61,149 nucleotides of DNA, taken from assembly GCA_949297185.1 (NCBI GenBank), contig CASFRM010000014.1, positions 1 through 61,149 of the forward strand, written 5' to 3'. Below are positions 1-8,388 of the stretch, in pieces (within the stretch, counting starts at the first letter, position 1; each line of letters starts with the position of its first letter). A model generated the notes under the pieces. That model did not search any database and was not told the origin of the DNA. It saw only the letters and a list, made by a program, of their open reading frames with translations. The position numbers and the translations under genes are program-made. This DNA comes from an uncultured Pseudomonadota bacterium (GTDB taxonomy: Bacteria > Pseudomonadota > Alphaproteobacteria > RF32 > CAG-239).

Positions 1-1
1 G

Positions 2-304
2 AGCGCCGAGCTATGGGAAGATAATACCAATGGCGAATTATTGCTTGAAAATTTAACCCAAGCCATAACTACTTTGCGTTCGTTTGCCGAAGAACTGGGA
101 AATAATTACAGCATAATCAAAACCCGAGTTAACTTTACCGAAGGTCTAACCGATGTTTTAGAAACCGGTGCCGATGATTTAACCTTGGCCGATATGAACG
201 AGGCATCGGCTGAGTATCTTACTTTGCAAACCCGTCAACAGTTGGCAATTAATTCGCTATCGTCAGCCTCGCAATCGGCCAGTAGTATTGTTTCTCTGTT
301 TTAA
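2..304 (+). CDS. flagellin, C-terminal part (5' end outside window)
   Basis: The frame is open from the first bases of the window to a TAA, giving the last 100 residues of a flagellin. The C-terminal D0 helix is clear: a heptad-patterned stretch ending ASQSASSIVSLF, preceded by LTLADMNEASAEYLTLQTRQ, which is characteristic of alphaproteobacterial flagellins. The protein would be exported by the flagellar type III apparatus and polymerise into the filament. The first TTG (position 41) lies inside the domain and is not the real start. Export genes lie elsewhere in this window (fliO/P, fliQ/R/flhB), so the flagellar genes are dispersed. Confidence 0.9.
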   Translation, partial: SAELWEDNTNGELLLENLTQAITTLRSFAEELGNNYSIIKTRVNFTEGLTDVLETGADDLTLADMNEASAEYLTLQTRQQLAINSLSSASQSASSIVSLF

Positions 305-310
305 GAAATG

Positions 311-337
311 TCATTCTCGGGCTTGTTCCGAGAATCC
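311..337. repeat. intergenic palindrome (REP-like), possible flagellin terminator
   Basis: The arms ATTCTCGG and CCGAGAAT flank the loop gcttgtt at 313-335, just after the flagellin stop. The TCAT-arm-CTTGTT-arm pattern recurs at 8311-8374. It is therefore probably a dispersed intergenic repeat that may also stop transcription; there is no long T-run. Confidence 0.6.
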
Positions 338-461
338 ATAAAATTTTTATCTAATCATTATCCATAATAAAATGATAAGAAATTACTCATTATTTTTTGT
401 TGATTTTTATTAAAATAGGTGCACAAGTTATATCAGACAATAACAAGGGGAGCTGTTTGAA

Positions 462-803
462 ATGAAGCCTTTGTATCCGGTGTTTTTGCTGTTGATTTCT
501 AATGTTTTTATGACATTTGCCTGGTATGGGCATTTGAAGTTTAAGTCAACGGCTTTGTGGTTGGTGGTTCTTGCAAGTTGGGGTATAGCATTTTTTGAAT
601 ATTGTTTTCAGGTGCCGGCTAATCGTATCGGGCATGAATTCTTTGATGCTCCGCAGCTTAAAGTAATGCAAGAGGCGATTACCATTGTGGTGTTTTGTAT
701 ATTTTCGGTGTTTTATCTTAGAGAAGGATTGAGATGGAACTATATCGTAGGTTTTTTGCTGATTCTGCTAGCGGTATTTTTCGTGTTTAAAAAATGGGAT
801 TAA
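462..803 (+). CDS. DMT-family membrane protein (DUF486)
   Basis: The product is 113 residues with four hydrophobic helices, at about residues 5-22, 30-48, 66-86 and 92-110. This is the length and layout of the DUF486 family in the drug/metabolite transporter superfamily. PANRIGHEFFDAPQLK between helices 2 and 3 is the family's most recognisable segment. It would act in the inner membrane, probably as an oligomer, and its substrate is unknown. The ATG has a strong GGGGAG Shine-Dalgarno 8-9 bases upstream. The gene stands alone, is followed by a good terminator, and is the last core gene before the accessory island. Confidence 0.85.
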   Translation: MKPLYPVFLLLISNVFMTFAWYGHLKFKSTALWLVVLASWGIAFFEYCFQVPANRIGHEFFDAPQLKVMQEAITIVVFCIFSVFYLREGLRWNYIVGFLLILLAVFFVFKKWD

Positions 804-811
804 ATACTAAA

Positions 812-840
812 AAAAAGACACCGCAAGGGTGTCTTTTTTT
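812..840 (+). terminator. rho-independent terminator after DUF486 gene
   Basis: The stem AGACACC/GGGTGTCT closes a GCAA tetraloop and is followed by seven T, eight bases after the stop codon. A-run/T-run symmetry would let it work in both directions. Confidence 0.85.
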
Positions 841-1176
841 AGTATTGGCGGAGTAGTAAATCTCAACGGTATTAAGCATACTAAATCAAAAACACTCCAA
901 TCTCAAATAACAGGGAATCTACAGGGAATTTCACTACGATTCTCTCCTCCATACCATCATGTTTACCTTGAATTACTTAGCTTACCCCAAAATCCTTCCC
1001 CAAATTATCAGGGAATTTAAAATTAAATACAGGGAAATTTAATATATTTTAATTTTGCAATTAAATAATTATTTTTAGGTTGCAATTCATGTTATTTATT
1101 TGTACGATTAACTGATTATTTTATATTAGTTAGTATAAACTAACATATTATCAAAATAGCTGGAGAACATTTAGTA
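841..1176. other. non-coding left edge of the accessory island
   Basis: No convincing gene is present; the open frame at 829-1020 begins inside the terminator. Four copies of CAGGGAA(T/A) occur at 911, 922, 1009 and 1030. On the minus strand, 846-867 reads like a decayed tRNA 3' end finishing in CTACTCCGCCA. The last 100 bases are very A+T-rich and hold the promoter region of the methyltransferase gene, including a perfect palindrome at 1129-1144. Confidence 0.5.
1129..1144. promoter_or_regulatory. palindromic operator candidate upstream of the m5C methyltransferase
   Basis: GTTAGTATAAACTAAC is a perfect 6-bp inverted repeat with a four-base centre, 32 bases before the start codon. A site here could bind a dimeric repressor or the methyltransferase itself. 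No controller gene is adjacent. Confidence 0.45.
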
Positions 1177-2250
1177 ATGAGTGCAAATCAATATTCGGAA
1201 GATAAAAAAAATAAAAATCATCTAACCGCGATTGATTTGTTTTGCGGTGCAGGTGGATTAACTCTTGGGCTTAAACAGGCTGGATTTTCCGTTATAGCAG
1301 GAATAGAACTTGATACTATTGCGGCAGAATCGTACAGAATGAATCATACTGAAGCTTTGTGTATACAAAATGATATCAGAAAAGTTGATCCTAAATGTTT
1401 GATGGAACATTTAGGGTTAAAAAGGGGAGAGTTGTCTCTTTTGGCTGGCTGCCCACCATGTCAAGGGTTTTCAACTCTTCGAACATATAAAAAAGGACCT
1501 TCTGTTTCTGATGAGAGAAATAATCTTTTATTTGAGTATTTAAGATTTATCGACGTTTTCTTACCGAAAGCAATTATGATGGAAAATGTTCCTGCTCTGG
1601 CAGAAGATTGGCGAATGCAAGAATTTAAAATTAAGCTTCGCGAATTAGGTTATTTTATTACCGACACATCTGTAAGAATAGAAAATGCAGCAGATTATGG
1701 AGTGCCTCAGAGACGGCGTCGAATGATTATGCAAATTATGCGGGATCAAGAAGTTCCTGCTCCTCAAAAAAGTAAGCATGTAACTGTTGGAGAATGTTTT
1801 AATAAAGCAGCATTAAAGCCTGTAGGAAAGCAAAAAGATCCTCTGCATGATAGTTTGACTAGGCATAGCAAGAGAATACAAGAAATTATTAAGGCCATCC
1901 CTAAAAATGGAGGAAGTAGATCCAGTTTACCTGAACACTTGATTTTACCTTGTCATAAACGGAATACAAATGGCTTTAAAGATGTATACGGAAGAATGAG
2001 TTGGGATGATGTAGCCCCAACAATAACTGGCGGATGTACTAATCCTTCAAAAGGACGTTATCTTCATCCATTCGAAGATAGAGCTATTAGTTTAAGAGAA
2101 GCTGCACTACTCCAAACTTTTCCTATTGATTATAAATTTTCCTTTAGAGGGGGAAAAGGACGAGTAGCATTAATGATAGGAAACGCAATTCCTCCAGAAT
2201 TTATTAGAAGACATGCCTCTATTTTATCCGAAATCCTAAAAAGAAAGTAA
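1177..2250 (+). CDS. DNA (cytosine-5-)-methyltransferase
   Basis: This 357-residue enzyme transfers methyl from S-adenosylmethionine to C5 of cytosine in DNA. The ordered m5C motifs are all visible: motif I DLFCGAGG (residues 20-27), motif IV GCPPCQGFS with catalytic Cys95, motif VI ENVP (136-139), motif VIII QRRRR (178-182), and motif X GNAIPPEF near the C-terminus. The length is normal for a monospecific type II enzyme, with the target-recognition region between motifs VIII and IX. The next gene begins six bases downstream and encodes a GHKL ATPase with a nuclease-like tail, so the pair is read as one restriction-modification unit, with this enzyme protecting host DNA. The recognition sequence cannot be deduced. 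Confidence 0.93.
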   Translation: MSANQYSEDKKNKNHLTAIDLFCGAGGLTLGLKQAGFSVIAGIELDTIAAESYRMNHTEALCIQNDIRKVDPKCLMEHLGLKRGELSLLAGCPPCQGFSTLRTYKKGPSVSDERNNLLFEYLRFIDVFLPKAIMMENVPALAEDWRMQEFKIKLRELGYFITDTSVRIENAADYGVPQRRRRMIMQIMRDQEVPAPQKSKHVTVGECFNKAALKPVGKQKDPLHDSLTRHSKRIQEIIKAIPKNGGSRSSLPEHLILPCHKRNTNGFKDVYGRMSWDDVAPTITGGCTNPSKGRYLHPFEDRAISLREAALLQTFPIDYKFSFRGGKGRVALMIGNAIPPEFIRRHASILSEILKRK

Positions 2251-2255
2251 ATAAC

Positions 2256-4220
2256 ATGAATAATGAAATTCAAAAACTTCATCTGGCATTTCATGGCAAA
2301 ATAATCGACCATTTAGGTATTCAAATGTATCAAAGTCCTACAGCTGCAATAGCAGAAATAGTTTCAAATGCATGGGATGCAGATGCAGAACATGTTAATA
2401 TAGATTTTAACTTTCAATCTCAAGATAAAGCTAATTGGAGTATTACTATAAGAGATGACGGGCATGGAATGAGCTTTAATGATTGCCAACGTCGTTTTTT
2501 AAATGTAGGGTACAATCGTCGTGAAACAAAAGGAGCAAATGAGAAATCTCGAAAAAAACAAAGACCTATAATGGGGCGCAAAGGCATTGGTAAATTTGCA
2601 GGCTTTGGGATAGCTCGCTTTATTACGGTTGAAACAGTTTGTGAAGATGATTCAGAATTAACAAAATTTGAATTAGATTTAAATACAATCCGACAAGGAG
2701 ATAGTTATGTTTCAACACAACCTTTAGAAATATCCGTATTAGAACACAAAAGACAACAAAAAGAAATTACAAAAGGAACAAAAATAATTTTACACGATTT
2801 GAAAATAGCGAGACAAATTCCAGAAGAGCAATTTGCTAAATCTCTGGCAAGAAAATTTTTAATAAATTCAACAGCAGACAATTTTGAAATAAGGCTAAAT
2901 GGAAAGGAACTTCCCAATGGGACAGATTTACCAAATATAGAACTTTCTTTTCCTAAAGATTTCCCAGATGCTGATATTAAGTCAAGAAATATCCAGATTA
3001 ATTCTGATGGTTGGGCTACAGAAAGATTGCCTAATGGAAAAACAGTTCAATGGCGTATCCAATTTTGTAAAGAATTAATAAACAATGAAGAAATATCAGG
3101 AGTAACTATTTTTGCTCATAAAAAACTAGCTCAACGACCATTTATGTTTAATATGACAGGAGGAAGCGCAAGTCAAGCGGGTCCTGAATATATTTCAGGT
3201 TGTGTTGTAGCAGATTGGGTCGATGAATTTGGTGAAGATATAATTTCGACAGAACGACAGAGGCTAAATTGGGAGCACCCTGAATTGAAAGAATTCCAAG
3301 TATGGGGAGAAAAATTATTGCGGAGACTTTTAAGTATATGGAAGTCTAAAAGAACAGAAAAGAAATTAAGAGAATTAGAGGGAAAAGTTAGTAAGTTTTC
3401 TGATCGTATTCATGCTTTAGGATTAGAGGGACCAATTGTAAAAAAGGCACTTGAAAAAATAGCAAGTATTGAGAAAATAAATCAAGAGCAATTTATAGAA
3501 TTAGGTGATGCTGTTTTACTTGCTTGGGAAGGTGGACGGCTCAAAGGACTCATAGATCAGATTAGTAGAACCGATGAATTAAATGAAGCGGATTTAGTAC
3601 AAATATTAATTGAAGCAAATGTTATAACTGCATTACATACAGCAGAAACAGTACAAGCAAAATTGCTTGCTATTCAGGGATTAAAAGAACGTGTAGAAAA
3701 AAGAGAGTTAGAGAACGCTGTTAGGGATTTTATCGCAAAAAACCCATGGCTTATTTCCCCTAAATGGGAGACATATGTAAAAGAAAGACGACTAGATACT
3801 ATTTTGCAATCAGCAGCAAAAGATAGTTTAAATAGTGATGACGAATTTAGAGGAAGAGTGGATCTTCTATTATCAAGTGGTGATCATTTATTACTTCTAG
3901 AATTTATGCGACCAGGATTAACCGTAGATAAAGATCATTTATATCGTTTTAATCAATATACAGACTATATTCAAGATCGCATAAATACTGAAACAGCTCT
4001 TGGATTTAGAAGAATTACTGGATATCTAGTAGCTGATAATATAGCAAATAAGATTGGAATGTCTACGACTTTAGAGAACATGCAAAAAAATCAACGTTTT
4101 GCTATTTCTTGGGATAGTCTGATAAAACAAGCTGAACATTGGTGGAAAGATTTTCTTATAAACGTCAAGGCTAGAGTTCCTGATGATCCGAGAATTCAAG
4201 CAATACAAAGCAGTAAATAA
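2256..4220 (+). CDS. GHKL (MutL/MORC-like) ATPase with nuclease-like C-terminus, restriction partner
   Basis: The N-terminal third is a GHKL ATPase: N-box E34-x3-N38 in AEIVSNAWDADA, DDGHGM (67-72), and the glycine-rich lid GRKGIGKFAGFG (107-118). A charged helical middle (about 360-520) leads to an all-beta/alpha tail. There RVDLLL (D536) and LLLLEFMRPG (E549) match a PD-(D/E)XK core with Met551 in the usual Lys position. GHKL ATPases of this MutL/MORC type next to DNA methylases are an established class of restriction-modification component. Six bases separate it from the cytosine methyltransferase. I infer ATP-driven DNA clamping or cleavage of unmethylated DNA; the missing Lys makes catalysis uncertain. 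Starts of several internal open frames are shadows. Confidence 0.8.
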   Translation: MNNEIQKLHLAFHGKIIDHLGIQMYQSPTAAIAEIVSNAWDADAEHVNIDFNFQSQDKANWSITIRDDGHGMSFNDCQRRFLNVGYNRRETKGANEKSRKKQRPIMGRKGIGKFAGFGIARFITVETVCEDDSELTKFELDLNTIRQGDSYVSTQPLEISVLEHKRQQKEITKGTKIILHDLKIARQIPEEQFAKSLARKFLINSTADNFEIRLNGKELPNGTDLPNIELSFPKDFPDADIKSRNIQINSDGWATERLPNGKTVQWRIQFCKELINNEEISGVTIFAHKKLAQRPFMFNMTGGSASQAGPEYISGCVVADWVDEFGEDIISTERQRLNWEHPELKEFQVWGEKLLRRLLSIWKSKRTEKKLRELEGKVSKFSDRIHALGLEGPIVKKALEKIASIEKINQEQFIELGDAVLLAWEGGRLKGLIDQISRTDELNEADLVQILIEANVITALHTAETVQAKLLAIQGLKERVEKRELENAVRDFIAKNPWLISPKWETYVKERRLDTILQSAAKDSLNSDDEFRGRVDLLLSSGDHLLLLEFMRPGLTVDKDHLYRFNQYTDYIQDRINTETALGFRRITGYLVADNIANKIGMSTTLENMQKNQRFAISWDSLIKQAEHWWKDFLINVKARVPDDPRIQAIQSSK

Positions 4221-4384
4221 TATTTTAAAAAAATTTACAAAGAAAGCTAAATAATGTGATTTAGATATCTGTATTTTTTATATTGAAAGAGAAAATGAAT
4301 ACTTTACCATACTGGATAAAAGTTCAGTTAGATTTTTTACTTTAAAACTCAAAAACGAACTTAAGAGTACAATATTGTTACAAT

Positions 4385-4870
4385 TTAAATAACCTTATTC
4401 TTTTTCAATTCATATAAAAGTTGCTCTAAAGTTTGTCCTGCCCAAATTATTAATTTAATGTTCTCTGCAGATGGCTCTTTAGAACCATGAAAAAAATTAC
4501 ATCGTATCTTATAAATAACCTTTAAATAATTATAAAGGCTACTATTACAACTATTAAAACGCGCTATAATTTTTTCTTTCCCATAAAGTCCTAATCTGCT
4601 GCCTTGTTCATCCTTGTAAGGGATCATTTTAAATGATTGCACAAAACCATTTTTCAAAGCATTATAAACCTTTTGAGCCGCTTTATTTTTAGATAATTGC
4701 ACCGATCCTAAAACATCTTTCATATGATATGTTTTAGAATACCAACTATTATATTGCATCCAAGTAAACATAAAATGAAAGACTTCTTGTTGTTCTTGTG
4801 GTAACAAATCTACTCTCATCCAAAACGTCCAATCGGCTACTGTTAACTTCTCATTTTTTCTTGCTACCAT
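4385..4870 (-). CDS. HEPN-like protein, last gene of the type III R-M operon
   Basis: The 161-residue alpha-helical protein carries R-C-N-F-F-H at residues 123-128 followed by GSK. This fits the Rx4-6H signature of HEPN domains, which often form metal-independent RNases or toxin/antitoxin partners. It is the last gene of the minus-strand operon, seven bases after the res stop codon, so it is cotranscribed with the restriction subunit. The N-terminal 110 residues show no motif I recognise; basic and aromatic residues are frequent. An abortive-infection RNase triggered when restriction fails is one possibility; a nucleic-acid-binding accessory is another. There is no family name I can assign with confidence. 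Confidence 0.65.
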   Translation of the reverse strand: MVARKNEKLTVADWTFWMRVDLLPQEQQEVFHFMFTWMQYNSWYSKTYHMKDVLGSVQLSKNKAAQKVYNALKNGFVQSFKMIPYKDEQGSRLGLYGKEKIIARFNSCNSSLYNYLKVIYKIRCNFFHGSKEPSAENIKLIIWAGQTLEQLLYELKKNKVI

Positions 4871-4877
4871 CTCTTCA

Positions 4878-7800
4878 TCACTCCCCGACGACTTTCATAA
4901 GGTCCTCGTAGGTTTCGACGACTTCATACTTAACACTATCGGAGCTAATTGCGGCAAAGTGTTTTCTGGCACAGGCGATTTTAGATTTTTCAACCCCTCT
5001 TAATTCCAGCTCTAAGTTCTCCATATTTCCTTTAGTTTCTGCCACAAAGTAAATATGTTTGACACATCCCTTATTGAAAGCAATAGCCCAATCGGGGTTA
5101 TATTTTCCGACCGGAGTAGAAATATAAAATCCTCGAGGCAACTTTGCATAAACAGCAACTTCTTCGGCATGCTCCAAGGAATTGGCCATATTTTTCTCTG
5201 TCTTGGCGCTAGAATCCGCAATAACATGGCTATAAATATGTTTATTGGGTGTTGGGACGGTATTTTCCAAGCTACCTTTGAGTTTGGGCTCGGTAAAGAC
5301 ATTCATATCATAAGTTTCCGTAATCCGATCATACTTAATCTCTTCCACAATCGCTGTAGCCTTTTGCTCATTGATGATATTGGCCGCTCGGGTGATAAAT
5401 TCTTCCGGATTTGCCTCAAACAGCTTAAATCGGCTTTCTTTTATGCCTGACATTATCTGTGCCAGAGTTTTTCTGGTTAATCCGGTAAGTTGAACCAACT
5501 TATCTAACAAGTCATATTTTACGGAAGTATATTTTCCAACTTGAATTGCTTCTCTTCGTTCGGAGGTAAAGCCAAAGGCTTCTCCTTTTTCGGCTTGTTG
5601 TTTATCCAACTCATCCATTTGTCCGGTTCTGATAACAGCAACCGTTTTGCTAACATAGAGTTTTTCATCTAAGGCATAAATTGCCTTTTTTATCAACTCA
5701 TCACTGTCAAATACCACGCGATAGGTTGATTTAACATTGATTTTGTTCCACAAATCTTGAAATTCTTGCTGATGAAGTTTTTTATCATTAAGCTTAACCT
5801 CAACCACCTGATTGCGTGCATTATCAATTTTAACCGGCTTATAAATTGTTTCAATAACCTTGATAATTTCGGCACTATCATATCCTTCAATCGGCTTAAA
5901 TGTACCAGCCTCAACATCATTATGATATTGCTCGGTTAGTTTGCCTCCCTTAACATAACCATTAGCATATAGACATCCATATATATCTAAGGCCTTTTCT
6001 TTATCAACCAGTTGTCCATCAATAGTTCTATTTTCAAACAATTCGGCAGAAATGCTCCGCGGCCTATCATGCATTGCATCGGCAATATCGGTTTGCAGAT
6101 TAGAAACAAAATCTTCATAAGATTCACTGGCAATAACCGTTAGTTGGTTAACTTCTTGAACATCATCTCCCAAAACACTTTCATCCATGCGCTCGCCATT
6201 TTGATTGACCGACAAACGCAAACCTCGGCCAATTTCCTGACGACGAGAAGTGTTGTTGTAGCTTTGCTTTAACGGGCAAATCTGAAAAACGTTCGGATTA
6301 TCCCATCCTTCACGCAAGGCTGAATGCGAAAACAGAAAACGCACCGACTCGGATAAATTCAAAAGTTGCTCTTTGTTTTTCATAATCAAATCATAGGCAT
6401 CAACATCATCTGAGCCGACAGCGTTTCTTTTTACTTCTGAATCCTTAAACTTTTTGCTTTTCTTATCTATTGAAAAATATCCCTTATGACATTTTGTGGC
6501 ATCGGTATTTTCAATAAATTTTCGATAATTCGGATTAAAATCAAGCTCGGCAAGATAGCTTTCTTTAATATTGTTATATTCTTCCTCAAAAATTTTGGCA
6601 TAAATACCGTTAGCCTCTCCGGCATCATTAGAAAGTCTATAATTTGCCACTTCATCAATAAAGAACAAAGACAAGACTTTTATTCCGCTTTCCAGCAAAA
6701 CTTGCTCACGTTCAAAATGGCTTTGGATAGTCTCTCTGATTTGAATGCGCCGCAACTGTTCTTCGGTTGTGCTGCCAACCACATCTCCGGCAAAAAGCTC
6801 GGTTCCATTTTGAAAAGTAACCGAGTTGGAGCGACCATCAATATGCGTAATCAACCAACCATGGCGATATTCATCCAACTGTCCGGATAAATCATAAAGA
6901 TTATCCCCTTCATCACAATTTCTGATTTTTTTGACAATGCCGGATTTTCCTCGATAATCAAACTCCAAACGAGCCGTCGGGTTTTTGTTTGCCGAAACAT
7001 TTATCCCGGCCAAATAAGCATAACCGCTGGTTGCACTATCTCCAACCACGGAAATTCCCTTAACGGCAATCTTTTTGACCAATTTTTTATTATAGGCATC
7101 TTGGGCATCCAAGCGATAGATGATATTTTTGTTCAACTCCGGCGGCGTGGCTGAATAGCTGATACGAAACAAAGGATTAAACCTTTTAATTGCTTTTTGA
7201 GTAACGGCATCGGCAGTTCTACCCAAAGACTGAGGCTCATCCAAAATCAAAATCGGATTTGTTTTGGCAATCACATCAATAGGTTTGCGCCATTTGAAGC
7301 TTTCTTGCTCTGAGAAAATAATACGAGATTCTTTGCTTTTTCCATCTTCTTTGAGCGATGCGGCAAAGGCCTGCGAATTGATAATCATCACCCTGATTTT
7401 GCTGTCTGTGGCAAAGGTTTCAATCTCATTCAAGTTCTGAGAATTATATACAAACTCCATAATAGACTTGTGATATTCTTGCTGAAAATGCTTGCGTGTA
7501 TTTTCAAAAGACTTTTTTACCCCTTCTCGAATAGCCACACTCGGCACAACGATAATAAACTTTGTCCAGCCATATAAATGGTTAAGCTCATAAATTGTTT
7601 TGATGTAAGTATAAGTCTTACCGGTTCCGGTTTCCATTTCTATGGTTAGGTTAATATCATCGCCAACTTTTCCGCTAGGCTTTAGCCCCAGCGCGATTTG
7701 TTTTTTGTGGATATTGTCCCAAACTTCTCTTTCAGAAATAAGCAACGGACTATTGGCAAAAGCATCTTGCTCAAAAGAGGTTTGCGTATTTTTAACATCT

Positions 7801-7928
7801 TTTCCGGGATCCAAGATATAACGCGTTGGTTTGGACTTTGGCTGTCCGGCAAAGATATCACAAACCGCGTTGCAGGCATCTATCTGAAATTGCTGATGCT
7901 TAAATTTGAGTTCTATTTTTGCCGACAT
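4878..7928 (-). CDS. res: type III restriction endonuclease, Res subunit
   Basis: This is an ATP-dependent translocase/endonuclease of 1016 residues, a normal length for Res. Superfamily-2 helicase motifs appear in order: Walker A METGTGKT (98-105), LILDEPQSLG (motif II variant DEPQ), ISYSATP (motif III), REGWDNPNVFQ and QEIGRGLRLSV (motif VI). The C-terminal nuclease core is YNPDWA followed by FVAETKG, about residues 945-967, a PD-ExK arrangement. It acts with Mod, encoded upstream at 8389-10374. The start overlaps the GIY-YIG stop by one base and the HEPN-like gene follows at seven bases. No truncation or missing motif is visible. Confidence 0.95.
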   Translation of the reverse strand: MSAKIELKFKHQQFQIDACNAVCDIFAGQPKSKPTRYILDPGKDVKNTQTSFEQDAFANSPLLISEREVWDNIHKKQIALGLKPSGKVGDDINLTIEMETGTGKTYTYIKTIYELNHLYGWTKFIIVVPSVAIREGVKKSFENTRKHFQQEYHKSIMEFVYNSQNLNEIETFATDSKIRVMIINSQAFAASLKEDGKSKESRIIFSEQESFKWRKPIDVIAKTNPILILDEPQSLGRTADAVTQKAIKRFNPLFRISYSATPPELNKNIIYRLDAQDAYNKKLVKKIAVKGISVVGDSATSGYAYLAGINVSANKNPTARLEFDYRGKSGIVKKIRNCDEGDNLYDLSGQLDEYRHGWLITHIDGRSNSVTFQNGTELFAGDVVGSTTEEQLRRIQIRETIQSHFEREQVLLESGIKVLSLFFIDEVANYRLSNDAGEANGIYAKIFEEEYNNIKESYLAELDFNPNYRKFIENTDATKCHKGYFSIDKKSKKFKDSEVKRNAVGSDDVDAYDLIMKNKEQLLNLSESVRFLFSHSALREGWDNPNVFQICPLKQSYNNTSRRQEIGRGLRLSVNQNGERMDESVLGDDVQEVNQLTVIASESYEDFVSNLQTDIADAMHDRPRSISAELFENRTIDGQLVDKEKALDIYGCLYANGYVKGGKLTEQYHNDVEAGTFKPIEGYDSAEIIKVIETIYKPVKIDNARNQVVEVKLNDKKLHQQEFQDLWNKINVKSTYRVVFDSDELIKKAIYALDEKLYVSKTVAVIRTGQMDELDKQQAEKGEAFGFTSERREAIQVGKYTSVKYDLLDKLVQLTGLTRKTLAQIMSGIKESRFKLFEANPEEFITRAANIINEQKATAIVEEIKYDRITETYDMNVFTEPKLKGSLENTVPTPNKHIYSHVIADSSAKTEKNMANSLEHAEEVAVYAKLPRGFYISTPVGKYNPDWAIAFNKGCVKHIYFVAETKGNMENLELELRGVEKSKIACARKHFAAISSDSVKYEVVETYEDLMKVVGE

Positions 7929-8215
7929 TACACAAATTCCTCATATAAATCATTAAAATTAGGATTTTCTTTTATAATTAAATTAATTTTCCAATCTCTG
8001 TGCCAATTTTTTAATTGCTTTTCGCGAGCGATTGCATCAGTTAAAAGATCATATTGCTCTACATAAACCAGCTTATGTACACTATATTTTTTTGTAAAAC
8101 CATCTATCAAATTATTTTTATGCTCAAACACACGTCGAATAATATCATTAGTTACACCTATATAGAATGTGGAATTAGTTTTATTTGTCATAATATAAAC
8201 ATATCCTTTTTTCAT
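7928..8215 (-). CDS. GIY-YIG domain protein (UPF0213-type)
   Basis: The 95-residue single-domain GIY-YIG nuclease reads YVYIMTN near the N-terminus and FYIGVTNDI at about 17-25, with a conserved Arg in RRVFEH and Glu in AIAREKQLKNWHR. The family is widespread as solitary small genes and its substrate is not established; a structure-specific DNA nuclease role is possible. It sits between mod and res in the type III operon, overlaps res by one base, and is preceded by a REP-like repeat. It may have been inserted with that repeat rather than being a functional R-M part. Confidence 0.85.
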   Translation of the reverse strand: MKKGYVYIMTNKTNSTFYIGVTNDIIRRVFEHKNNLIDGFTKKYSVHKLVYVEQYDLLTDAIAREKQLKNWHRDWKINLIIKENPNFNDLYEEFV

Positions 8216-8302
8216 TTAACCTTCCACAACTCAACATACAACAATATGCTTCAAAAAGCAGGATTCACCATATAAGACAGCGGTACAGCCATTATCCCTA
8301 AC

Positions 8303-8374
8303 GGCATAACCGTCATCCCGAACTTGTTTCGGGATCTCTTTTCCACCGGATGCTGAAACAAGTTCAGCATGACG
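8303..8374. repeat. composite REP-like palindromic repeat between mod and the GIY-YIG gene
   Basis: Two hairpins lie in tandem: ATCCCG-aacttgttt-CGGGAT at 8315-8335 and ATGCTGAA-acaag-TTCAGCAT at 8350-8370. Outer arms CGTCAT (8311) and ATGACG (8369) pair across the whole unit. Half of the same design occurs at 311-337. It splits the operon physically and could stop or stabilise the mod transcript. Confidence 0.75.
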
Positions 8375-8388
8375 AAGCGACAACAACA

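Noticed and set aside
829-1020. Open frame of 63 codons at the left edge of the island
   Set aside because: It begins inside the DUF486 terminator and has no ribosome site. Its product is low in any recognisable pattern.
2130-2312. Minus-strand frame opposite the methyltransferase/GHKL junction
   Set aside because: It is a shadow of two well-supported plus-strand genes, with hydrophobic composition explained by their codons.
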